A stretch of DNA of 5,732 nucleotides, from NCBI GenBank assembly GCA_003152595.1, contig PMAM01000352.1, positions 1-5,732 on the forward strand. The letters run 5' to 3'. The notes under the pieces were generated by a model. The model was not told the origin of the DNA and did not search any database. It was given only the letters and a program-made list of their open reading frames with translations. The position numbers and the translations under genes are program-made. Shown here in pieces: positions 1-5,732 of this stretch (position 1 is its first letter; each line of letters begins with the position of its first letter). The DNA comes from Acidobacterium sp. GTDB lineage: Bacteria; Acidobacteriota; Terriglobia; Terriglobales; Acidobacteriaceae.

Positions 1-1
1 C

Positions 2-172
2 GGCAGCGGATTCGGCAGCGTCTCCATGGATAAGATCTTCACCTCGCTGCGTGCCATCCTCGCCGCCACCGCCGAACAGCCCTTCCAGCTCAAGCTGACC
101 ACCGCGCCTCTGCGCGACGTCGAAAAACTCTGGGACTCCAAAGAGGAGGCCCGCCTCGTCTTCGTACCTTGA
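2..172 (+). CDS. C-terminal fragment of a zinc-type MDR alcohol dehydrogenase / quinone oxidoreductase (5' end outside window)
   Basis: Only the last 56 codons are visible, reading in from the window edge to TGA at 170-172. The fragment begins GSGFGSVSMDKI and ends with a segment containing PLRDVEKLWDS and a final RLVFVP. In medium-chain dehydrogenase/reductase proteins (zinc-type alcohol dehydrogenases and quinone oxidoreductases) the chain usually ends with a 'PL.EVE.AW' helix followed by a short arginine- and valine-rich strand, and the fragment matches this. These enzymes oxidise or reduce alcohols, aldehydes or quinones with NAD(P)H in the cytoplasm. The cofactor-binding Rossmann fold and any zinc ligands lie upstream of the window, so neither the substrate nor zinc dependence can be judged. 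The gene converges on the YciI-like gene with a 6-nt gap. The family call is by recognition of a short tail and is therefore moderate. Confidence 0.6.
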   Translation, partial: GSGFGSVSMDKIFTSLRAILAATAEQPFQLKLTTAPLRDVEKLWDSKEEARLVFVP

Positions 173-178
173 GCCGAT

Positions 179-487
179 TCAGCCCTTCGCCCGCGCCTGG
201 GACACTCGCATCGGAGCGACTTCGAACCGGTTCAGTCCTCCCCGCACCGAAGGATCGTTCTCGGCGATCTCCCGGGCCTGCGCCTCGTTCTCGACCTCAA
301 GAACCGCGACGCCGAAGGCCCCCGCCGGCGACCGCACCGGTCCATACAGCAGCACCTTGCCCCCGCCGAACAGCTCCGCAAAGTAGTCTGCGTGCCTCTT
401 CATCAGGGCCAGCTCCTCGGCACTTGCATCACCGGGAAACGTGGTCCGAGGCGGAATTAGCCTAAAAAAGAAATGCTGTTTGTCCAT
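179..487 (-). CDS. YciI-like protein (YCII domain), 102 aa
   Basis: This is a small single-domain protein of the size typical of the YciI family, which has a dimeric ferredoxin-like (alpha-beta barrel) fold. Visible family features are a His in the first helix (MKRHADYF, H32), the strand with LLYGP (G49-P50), a hydrophobic strand GVAVLEVE (59-66), the NDPSV motif (D78-P79), and a final strand NRFEVAPM (86-93). In characterised relatives the conserved His and Asp line a pocket thought to be an active site, but most members have no assigned reaction; some are fused to or act in chlorinated-aromatic metabolism or sigma-factor-linked clusters. No sigma factor is visible here. The ATG at 485-487 is chosen because it covers the complete first strand (QHFFFRLIPPR). 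There is no good Shine-Dalgarno upstream, and a TAAGAT box at 497-502 lies 9 nt before the ATG. The substrate is unknown. Confidence 0.82.
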   Translation of the reverse strand: MDKQHFFFRLIPPRTTFPGDASAEELALMKRHADYFAELFGGGKVLLYGPVRSPAGAFGVAVLEVENEAQAREIAENDPSVRGGLNRFEVAPMRVSQARAKG

Positions 488-544
488 AGGCCAGCCATCT
501 TAACCGTTCCTGCTTCCTGCTCCGCGTCCGCCCGTCACATTCAG

Positions 545-573
545 TGAACAAACCCCTGGCGCAGGCGTATTTT
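545..573 (+). promoter_or_regulatory. Possible sigma-70-like promoter for the ADOP permease
   Basis: TGAACA at 545-550 (4 of 6 matches to TTGACA) and TATTTT at 568-573 (4 of 6 matches to TATAAT) are separated by exactly 17 bp. Transcription would start near 580 and give a leader of about 43 nt before the permease ATG. Matches this weak occur by chance, so this is only the best candidate in the 135-bp divergent gap at 488-622. I see no clear operator or riboswitch in that gap. Confidence 0.22.
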
Positions 574-612
574 CTGGTAGATCATGGGCTCGATACCCTG
601 CTGACATCCACT

Positions 613-618
613 GAGGAG
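613..618 (+). promoter_or_regulatory. Shine-Dalgarno site that fixes the ADOP permease start
   Basis: GAGGAG lies 4 nt before the ATG at 623-625 (6 nt from its GAGG core). The nearest upstream in-frame ATG, at 584, runs into a TGA at 602 and so cannot be used. The site therefore supports 623 as the true start. Confidence 0.65.
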
Positions 619-622
619 TCGC

Positions 623-3076
623 ATGCAAAACTTCTTCCAGGACCTGCGCTTCAGCGCTCGCACCCTCCGCAAATCGCCCGGCTTCGCCCTCACCGCGATC
701 CTCACGCTCGCCCTTGGTATCGGTGCGGTCACCTCCATCTTCTCGGTCGTCGACTCGGTCCTGCTCAAGCCGTTCGCTTTTGCCAGTCCCGATCGCCTGG
801 TGATGCTGCACGAGTACCTGCCCGATCTGGCGTCCAGCCCTCTGCCCGATAACCCCAACCACTTCCTCAACTGGCAGAACCAGACGAAGACTTTCTCCGG
901 TCTCTGCATCATTAACAACAGCAACTCCAGCATCTCGGTCGGCACCGATCACCCCGAACTGGTGAGCGGCCTCAGCGTCGAACCGAACTTCTTTGACGTG
1001 CTCGGCGTTCATCCTTTTCTCGGCCGTGGCTTTCGTCCCGGCGAAGGCGCGAAAGGCAACGACAAGGTTGTCGTCCTGTCCTGGAGTGCCTGGCAGCGCT
1101 ATTTCCATGGCGATCCGCAAGCCATCGGCCAGACCCTTCGCGACGGCGGCGAACCGCAAACTGTCATCGGCGTTCTGCCCCAGGGATTCGCTTTCCCGCG
1201 CGTCAGCGAAATGTACACCAGCGTCTCGCAGACAGCCGCTCCGGCCTATGAACTGTTCCACCCGCTCGTCCTCTCCATCGACCAGCGCGATGATGAGGGC
1301 GATTACAACTTCATGGTCCTCGGCCGTCTTCGCACCGGCATCTCCGCCCAGCAGGCACAAACGGAGTTGGCCACGCTGCAGTCCGCCTTCAACAAGGCTC
1401 ACCACCTCTCGACCAATCCCACCGTCCTCGTCTTCCCCCTCATCACCGAAGTGGCCGGCCAAATCAGCACGGGGCTCTGGCTGCTGCTGGCTGCTGTAGG
1501 AGCGGTTCTGCTCATCGGTTGCGTCAATCTTGCCAACCTGCAGCTGGCGCGTGCCGTCTCCCGCGAGCGGGAACTCGCCGTCCGCGCCGCCCTCGGGGCC
1601 GCGCGCGACCGCCTGGTTAGCTCCGCTCTCGCCGACTCTTTGGTCCTCGCACTCATCGGAGGCACCCTCGGCATCCTGCTCTCCTTCGCGGGCGTGCAGC
1701 TCTTCATCGCCGCCGCTCCCAAGAGCCTGCCGCGTATCGGCGCCGTGCATGTCTCGTGGCCCGTCCTCGCCGCCGCCGCCGGGCTCTCCATCCTCACCGC
1801 GCTCTTCTTCGGGCTGCTTCCGGCACTGCGTTCCATGCGCGTCGATCCCCAGTCGGCGCTGCAAACCAGCACTACTCGCGTCTCCAGCGGGCGAGAGAGC
1901 CAGCGCACTCGCCACCTGCTCGTCGCTGCCGAAGTCGCCTGCACGGTCGCACTCCTTATCGTCACCGGTCTGCTGGTGCGCAGTTTCTCGACACTGCTCA
2001 ATCAGGACCGCAACTTCGACTCCAGCCGGATCACACTCGCGCGGGCTTTCCTGTACGCGCCTCAGTATGGAGACTCCGTCGATAAGAACGGGACCGCGCG
2101 TGGCGCCTTCATCGAACGCGCCCTCGCCGCTCTCGGCCAGATTCCCGGCGTGCAGTCGGTTGCTTCCACCTCCGAGCTTCCTCTCGCCGGCGATGTATGG
2201 ATCGACAGCGTCACCCGGCCCGACCATCCCGTGCCGGCCGGCCACGAACCCGACGCGAATATCCGCTGGATCAGCCCCGGTTATGCCTCCACGCTCCGCA
2301 TCCCACTCGTTGCCGGACGCGATCTCACGGCCGACGACAAGAATCATCCGACCAACGTTCTCATCTCGCAGGACGCCGCGCGCACCATCTTCCCCGACAC
2401 GAATCCCATCGGCCACATCCTGCACCTCAACGACAAGACGGACTTCACTGTCGTGGGCATCCTCGCCGATGCGCGCATTAACCAGCTCGATCACACCGCG
2501 CCGATGATCTACATCCCTTACTGGCAGAGTCCGTGGTGGCGCGTTACCTTCCTGGTGCGCAGCCCACAATCAGCCTCCGCGCTCGCAACCTCTATGCGTC
2601 GCGCCATCTGGAGCGTCGATCCGCAGGTCGCGATCCCGATGCTCAAATCCCTCGACGAGCAGGTTTCCGACTCGGTGTCCTCGGAGCGCTTTCAGACGAT
2701 GCTCCTCTCCAGCTTTGGCGCCGCTGCGCTGCTGCTTGCGCTGCTCGGGATTTACGGCGTGCTCGCGTACTCCGTTTCGCTGCGCCAGCAGGAATTCGGG
2801 ATCCGCATCGCGCTTGGCTGCGACAAGCCTACGCTGATGCGTCTGGTCGCCCGCCAGGCCGCGTTCCCGGTTGCCGGAGGCATAATCGCAGGTCTCGCGC
2901 TTGCTTTCGCCGCGACGCGTTATGTTCGCAGCCTGCTCTACGAGACCAGCGCCGCCGATCCGGCCGCCATTGCCGCCAGCATCGCGCTGCTCGTCGTTGC
3001 GGCCCTTCTCGCCACGCTCATTCCCGCACGCCGTGCCGCTCAGGTCGATCCGATGGCCGTGCTGCGCAACGAATAA
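623..3076 (+). CDS. ADOP-family (acidobacterial duplicated orphan permease) MacB/FtsX-type ABC transporter permease, 817 aa
   Basis: This is a large inner-membrane permease made of two tandem MacB-like halves. Half 1 has a cytoplasmic N-terminus (SARTLRKSPGF), a first membrane helix at about 21-48, an extracytoplasmic MacB periplasmic-core-like region at about 50-280, and an FtsX-type block of three helices at about 284-306, 335-362 and 378-402. Half 2 has a helix at about 431-457, a second extracytoplasmic domain at about 460-690, and FtsX helices at about 693-718, 748-766 and 781-800. It ends with PARRAAQVDPMAVLRNE, the usual ending of this family. Cytoplasmic coupling motifs are RERELAVRAALGAARDRLV (314-332) and RQQEFGIRIALG (721-732). 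There is no Walker A, signature or Walker B motif, so any ATPase must be encoded elsewhere; this is why the family is called orphan. About 800 aa is the family's normal length. Relatives in the MacB superfamily use ATP for mechanotransmission across the membrane (peptide, lipoprotein or drug export), but the substrate of ADOP proteins is not established. No ATPase or outer-membrane partner gene lies next to it in this window. Confidence 0.93.
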   Translation: MQNFFQDLRFSARTLRKSPGFALTAILTLALGIGAVTSIFSVVDSVLLKPFAFASPDRLVMLHEYLPDLASSPLPDNPNHFLNWQNQTKTFSGLCIINNSNSSISVGTDHPELVSGLSVEPNFFDVLGVHPFLGRGFRPGEGAKGNDKVVVLSWSAWQRYFHGDPQAIGQTLRDGGEPQTVIGVLPQGFAFPRVSEMYTSVSQTAAPAYELFHPLVLSIDQRDDEGDYNFMVLGRLRTGISAQQAQTELATLQSAFNKAHHLSTNPTVLVFPLITEVAGQISTGLWLLLAAVGAVLLIGCVNLANLQLARAVSRERELAVRAALGAARDRLVSSALADSLVLALIGGTLGILLSFAGVQLFIAAAPKSLPRIGAVHVSWPVLAAAAGLSILTALFFGLLPALRSMRVDPQSALQTSTTRVSSGRESQRTRHLLVAAEVACTVALLIVTGLLVRSFSTLLNQDRNFDSSRITLARAFLYAPQYGDSVDKNGTARGAFIERALAALGQIPGVQSVASTSELPLAGDVWIDSVTRPDHPVPAGHEPDANIRWISPGYASTLRIPLVAGRDLTADDKNHPTNVLISQDAARTIFPDTNPIGHILHLNDKTDFTVVGILADARINQLDHTAPMIYIPYWQSPWWRVTFLVRSPQSASALATSMRRAIWSVDPQVAIPMLKSLDEQVSDSVSSERFQTMLLSSFGAAALLLALLGIYGVLAYSVSLRQQEFGIRIALGCDKPTLMRLVARQAAFPVAGGIIAGLALAFAATRYVRSLLYETSAADPAAIAASIALLVVAALLATLIPARRAAQVDPMAVLRNE

Positions 3077-3093
3077 AGGACGGTCCAGACAAT

Positions 3094-3118
3094 GTGCTCA
3101 GTCTTCATGGCTGAGCAC
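3094..3118. terminator. Perfect 8-bp stem hairpin between convergent genes, possible bidirectional terminator
   Basis: GTGCTCAG (3094-3101) and CTGAGCAC (3111-3118) are exact inverted repeats. The stem can be extended inward by a T-G wobble (3102/3110) and a C-G pair (3103/3109), leaving a 5-nt loop TTCAT. It begins 17 nt after the permease TAA and overlaps the last codons of the minus-strand oxidoreductase, whose stop (3105-3107) lies within the loop. No T-run follows on either strand, so it is not a textbook intrinsic terminator. It could instead stall transcription, aid Rho-dependent ending or protect the mRNA 3' ends. Confidence 0.55.
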
Positions 3119-4178
3119 TGAAATCCACCTTCAGCCGTCTGCCCTGGCCGCTGCTCTCGCGCGCCAGCTCGATCAGCCGCGTCGTTCGCCACGCCTGCTC
3201 GGGCTTGACCGCCAGCTCCGCCTTGCCCAGCAGCACGTCACGAACGTTCTCGTAGAACCCGCGATAATCGCCGCGCTCCGTCTTCACACGCCGGATCGCG
3301 GGACCTGACTCACTGCACAACTTCAGCTCGCCCCACGCCGATTCCGGCTCCTCGCCGAAACCCGGCGCGTCGGGCCGCATTCCCGCCTTCAGCTGATCTT
3401 CCTGCGGATCGAAACCCCACTTCGTAAAGCTTCCCTTCGTGCCGTGCACAACGTACCGCGGCCCGGGCGCGCAGGCGGTCAGCGTCGCCCGCAGCGCCGC
3501 CGTGAAGCGATACGGATGCTCGTACTCCAGAAGAATGTCCCACGCGTCATCCACGGCTGCGCGCTCGCGCTCCACGCGCACACTCGCGGTGATCGTGTCC
3601 GGCGCGCCAAACAACGTCAGCGCCTCGTCGATCAGATGCGGCCCCAGATCGAAGAGCGTTCCTCCGCCGGGACCGCCGCTCTCGCGCCACACGTCGCGGC
3701 GCGGCGCGGGCCGGAAACGGTCGAAGTGGGACTCGAAGCTCACCAGGCGACCCAGTTCCCCGCCCTTGATCACGCTCCGCAAGGTTCTGAAGTGGCCGTC
3801 CCAGCGACGATTCTGATACGCCGTCAGCAGCAGCTTGCGATCCCGCGCCGTCCGGATCAGTTCCGCCGCCTCCTCCGATTTCAGGGTGAAGGGCTTGTCG
3901 ATGACCACATTTCGCTGTTCGCGCAGACACTGCTTCGCCAGCTCGTAGTGCGAGTAGCTCGGCGTCGCAATCACCACCAGGCGAATGCCTGGATCGGCCA
4001 GCAACTCCTCGATGCTGCGCGCCTGGCGCGCTTCGGGATATTCCTTCTTCGCGTCGTCGCCGCTGCGCTGGACGACGGCGGCGAGTTCCAAACCGGGCGT
4101 CGCCTGAATCACGGCGGTGTGGAAGATGCGTCCGGCAAGGCCGAAGCCAACAACTCCTACTCTGATGGGTTCAGTCAT
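3105..4178 (-). CDS. Gfo/Idh/MocA-family NAD(P)-dependent oxidoreductase, 357 aa
   Basis: This is a full-length cytoplasmic dehydrogenase with an N-terminal Rossmann domain at about 5-120 and a C-terminal alpha/beta substrate domain at about 130-350. The dinucleotide-binding loop is GFGLAG (11-16). The family's E-K-P motif appears as DKP (94-96), with the catalytic-type Lys95. NRRWDG (123-128) and GGGTLFDLGPHLID (171-184), with Asp177 and His181, complete the active-site set. The DKPFTL and NRRWDG motifs resemble the subgroup containing E. coli YdgJ and B. subtilis IolW, which includes NADP-dependent scyllo-inositol dehydrogenase. Substrate cannot be fixed from sequence; a sugar or polyol is likely. 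The length is normal for the family. The ATG at 4176-4178 sits just before the first Rossmann strand (IRVGVVGFG), so it is probably right even though there is no Shine-Dalgarno. It follows recN by 18 nt on the same strand, so co-transcription is possible, though functionally the pairing makes no obvious sense. Its 3' end converges on the ADOP permease. Confidence 0.93.
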   Translation of the reverse strand: MTEPIRVGVVGFGLAGRIFHTAVIQATPGLELAAVVQRSGDDAKKEYPEARQARSIEELLADPGIRLVVIATPSYSHYELAKQCLREQRNVVIDKPFTLKSEEAAELIRTARDRKLLLTAYQNRRWDGHFRTLRSVIKGGELGRLVSFESHFDRFRPAPRRDVWRESGGPGGGTLFDLGPHLIDEALTLFGAPDTITASVRVERERAAVDDAWDILLEYEHPYRFTAALRATLTACAPGPRYVVHGTKGSFTKWGFDPQEDQLKAGMRPDAPGFGEEPESAWGELKLCSESGPAIRRVKTERGDYRGFYENVRDVLLGKAELAVKPEQAWRTTRLIELARESSGQGRRLKVDFSAQP

Positions 4179-4185
4179 AGGGAGA

Positions 4186-4193
4186 ATTATCTA
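4186..4193 (-). promoter_or_regulatory. -10-like box (TAGATAAT) just upstream of the oxidoreductase start
   Basis: Read on the minus strand, TAGATAAT contains GATAAT (5 of 6 matches to TATAAT) and ends 7 nt before the ATG. Transcription would then start at or within a base or so of the start codon, giving a leaderless mRNA. This fits the lack of a Shine-Dalgarno. No convincing -35 element is visible in the recN 3' end at the expected spacing, so the call is tentative. The box lies in the 18-nt recN-oxidoreductase gap and is AT-rich against a GC-rich background. Confidence 0.3.
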
Positions 4194-4196
4194 CGC

Positions 4197-5732
4197 TCAC
4201 ACCGCAGCGCTGGACTTGAGCATCTGCTCGGCGTGGCGCAGCGACGTTTCAGTGACCGTTGCGCCTGAGATCATGCGCGCGATCTCCTCGGCGCGCTCCT
4301 GCGAGGTGAGCAGACGGATCGAGGTTTGGGTTCGCCGCTGTTTCTCCTGCTTCTCGATGAGGAGATGCTGGTCCGCGAAGGCGGCAATCTGCGGCAGGTG
4401 CGTGATGCAGAGCACCTGCTGCGCGCGCGAGAGGGCTTTGAGCTTCTGGCCGACGGCTTCGGCGGCTCGCCCGCCGATGCCGATGTCGATCTCGTCGAAG
4501 ACCAGAGTGCGCGGAACCTGCGTCTTCTTCGCGCGGCTGCGGCTCGCGCCTTCTTCGACGCTGACCTTGAGCGCGAGCAGCACGCGGGACATTTCGCCGC
4601 CAGAAGCGATCTGGTCAAGCGGCTGCATTGGTTCGCCTGGATTGGTGGCGATGCGGCACTCGATCGCGTCCCAGCCGTGAGCGGTCCAGACGGACGGATC
4701 TTCGGTCGCGGTGACGGCGATGGAGAAGCGGGCCTTCATGGCGAGGTCGTTGATCTGGGATTCGGCCAGCTTCTCGAGCTTCTTCGCTGCCGCGGCGCGT
4801 TCAGCGGTGAGCGCGCGAGCAGCGGTTCGATAGGCATCAGCCGCTTTGGCGAGGTCGACTCGGAGAGTCTTCAGGATCTCGTCGCGGTTCTCGATCTCGG
4901 CGAGCCTGCGCGCAGCTTCCTCGCCGAAGGCGATGACTTCGGCCAGCGTCGATCCGTACTTGCGCTTGAGCCGGTCGAGCAGCGCAAGGCGGTCTTCAAT
5001 CTCTGCCAGACGTTCGGGACTCGCGTCGATACGCTCGGCGTAATCGCGCACGGTCGCGCTGACGTCTTCGACCATCGCGCGAGCGGAAGCGATCTGCTGG
5101 ACGGATTCGGTGAAGGAGGCGTCGTAGCGAGCGAGTTCCTCGAGGTTCTTCTGCGCGGCCTGCAAGGTGGATTCGGCCGAAGCGTCGTCGTCATAGAGCG
5201 CGTTCGTGACTGCCGTTGCTGCTGCGTGCAGCTTCTCGGCGTTCATGAGAACGCGGCGCTCGGTTTCGAGGGCTTCGTCTTCGCCGGCTTCAGGAGCGAC
5301 GGACTGAATCTCGCGCGCCTGGAAACTCCAGAGATCGGCGAGGCGCAGACGATCCTGCTCGTCCTTCTCCAGTTCGGCGAGGCGGTTCTGAATATCGCGC
5401 CAACGCGCGAAGACTTCGGCAGCAGGTTCAATGGAGATTCCGCCGAAGCGATCGAGCAGCAGACGCTGCTGCGCGGGATCGAAGCCGGAAAGCGTTTCCG
5501 ACTGGGCGTGAACCAGAGCGAGTTCGGGCGCGAGCGCGCGAAGAACCGCAACGGTTGCAGGCTGATTGTTGACATAAACGCGGCCTTTGCCGTCGGCCAA
5601 AATTTCGCGGCGGAGGATGACTTCGTCACCGTCCACGTCGATGCCGTTGGCTTCGAGGATCAGCTCAGCGCCGGACGTCGACTGGAAGACGCAGGAGAGG
5701 ACCGCGCGATCGGCGCCGTGCCGGATGATTCC
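4197..5732 (-). CDS. recN: DNA repair protein RecN, N-terminus missing at the window edge (511 residues visible)
   Basis: The reading frame stays open to the right edge; the first complete codon is 5730-5732 and the stop is TGA at 4197-4199. RecN is an SMC-like ABC ATPase that acts early in recombinational repair of double-strand breaks. In visible numbering the protein starts GIIRHGADRAVLS, which in the family lies just after Walker A, so about 45-65 N-terminal residues with Walker A are lost outside the window. Next come ILEANGIDV (24-32), EVILRREI (37-44), and VHAQSE (74-79) at the place of the usual HGQHE-type Q-loop motif. A central helical, coiled-coil-prone region spans about 100-325. 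The ABC signature ASGGEMSRVLLALK (376-389), Walker B LVFDEIDIGIGG (410-421) and the switch region ITHLPQIAAFAD (443-454) follow. The protein ends with a typical RecN tail. A GTG at 5634-5636 could be mistaken for a start, but homology continues upstream of it. Expression control, such as an SOS box, would lie beyond the window. Confidence 0.95.
   Translation of the reverse strand, partial: GIIRHGADRAVLSCVFQSTSGAELILEANGIDVDGDEVILRREILADGKGRVYVNNQPATVAVLRALAPELALVHAQSETLSGFDPAQQRLLLDRFGGISIEPAAEVFARWRDIQNRLAELEKDEQDRLRLADLWSFQAREIQSVAPEAGEDEALETERRVLMNAEKLHAAATAVTNALYDDDASAESTLQAAQKNLEELARYDASFTESVQQIASARAMVEDVSATVRDYAERIDASPERLAEIEDRLALLDRLKRKYGSTLAEVIAFGEEAARRLAEIENRDEILKTLRVDLAKAADAYRTAARALTAERAAAAKKLEKLAESQINDLAMKARFSIAVTATEDPSVWTAHGWDAIECRIATNPGEPMQPLDQIASGGEMSRVLLALKVSVEEGASRSRAKKTQVPRTLVFDEIDIGIGGRAAEAVGQKLKALSRAQQVLCITHLPQIAAFADQHLLIEKQEKQRRTQTSIRLLTSQERAEEIARMISGATVTETSLRHAEQMLKSSAAV

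Noticed and set aside
169..465. 98-codon plus-strand frame opposite the YciI-like gene
   Set aside because: It is a Pro/Arg/Ser-rich shadow; the minus strand encodes a recognisable YciI fold.
540..548. TTCAGTGAA palindrome in the divergent gap as an operator
   Set aside because: The arms are only 4 bp and there is no second copy; such a short palindrome is expected by chance, and it matches no operator I can name.
541..945. 134-codon minus-strand frame over the permease start
   Set aside because: It covers the divergent intergenic region and the permease 5' end, has no homology I recognise and no ribosome binding site, and the sense strand is clearly coding.
1530..2507. 325-codon plus-strand frame inside the permease
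   Set aside because: It is a shifted frame of the permease with a Ser/Pro/Arg-rich composition typical of out-of-frame GC-rich DNA, and it has no recognisable domain.
500..2569. 689-codon minus-strand open frame
   Set aside because: It is antisense to an unmistakable permease in the matching-triplet register; the product is a low-complexity Asp/Glu/Gly/Arg-rich sequence with no domain, and the openness follows from the absence of TTA, CTA and TCA codons in the sense gene.
3091..3110. Small ORF starting at the ATG near 3092 or the one near 3107
   Set aside because: Both lie within or beside the hairpin and the antisense of the oxidoreductase end, with no Shine-Dalgarno and no recognisable product.
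3444..4268. 274-codon plus-strand frame opposite the oxidoreductase
   Set aside because: It lies in the same triplet register as the oxidoreductase, so it is again a product of rare TTA/CTA/TCA use; the sequence is Arg/Ala/Gln-rich without a domain.
5634..5636. GTG as the recN start codon
   Set aside because: The frame continues upstream to the window edge with RecN-like sequence (HGADRA, ILEANGIDV), so this codon is an internal valine.

Overview
This is a GC-rich bacterial chromosomal segment. The best taxonomic clue is the central gene at 623-3076. It is an ATPase-less, tandemly duplicated MacB/FtsX-type permease of the ADOP family (acidobacterial duplicated orphan permease), which is strongly expanded in Acidobacteriota. 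I infer a member of Acidobacteriota, probably a Terriglobia-type soil bacterium. Nothing else in the window contradicts this, but no rRNA or marker phylogeny is available here.

Layout, left to right: (i) 2-172 (+), the last 56 codons of a protein that resembles the C-terminus of a zinc-type medium-chain alcohol dehydrogenase / quinone oxidoreductase; (ii) 179-487 (-), a small YciI-like protein, convergent with (i) and separated from it by only 6 nt; (iii) 488-622, a divergent intergenic region with a possible promoter and a clear Shine-Dalgarno for the next gene; (iv) 623-3076 (+), the ADOP permease; (v) 3077-3104, a short convergent gap with a perfect 8-bp stem hairpin that extends into the 3' end of the next gene; (vi) 3105-4178 (-), a Gfo/Idh/MocA-family NAD(P)-dependent oxidoreductase; (vii) 4197-5732 (-), recN, lacking its N-terminus because the window ends.

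The minus-strand pair recN then oxidoreductase is separated by 18 nt and could be co-transcribed. The oxidoreductase also has a -10-like box placed for a leaderless transcript of its own. The functions (DNA double-strand break repair, sugar/polyol-type redox, envelope permease, small YciI protein) do not form one obvious pathway. The region looks like ordinary chromosomal core and lineage-specific genes, with no mobile element, CRISPR array, tRNA or rRNA seen. I did not find a convincing undescribed system. The most notable points are the orphan permease, the hairpin that holds the oxidoreductase stop codon in its loop, possible leaderless starts, and a RecN variant at a normally well-conserved motif.
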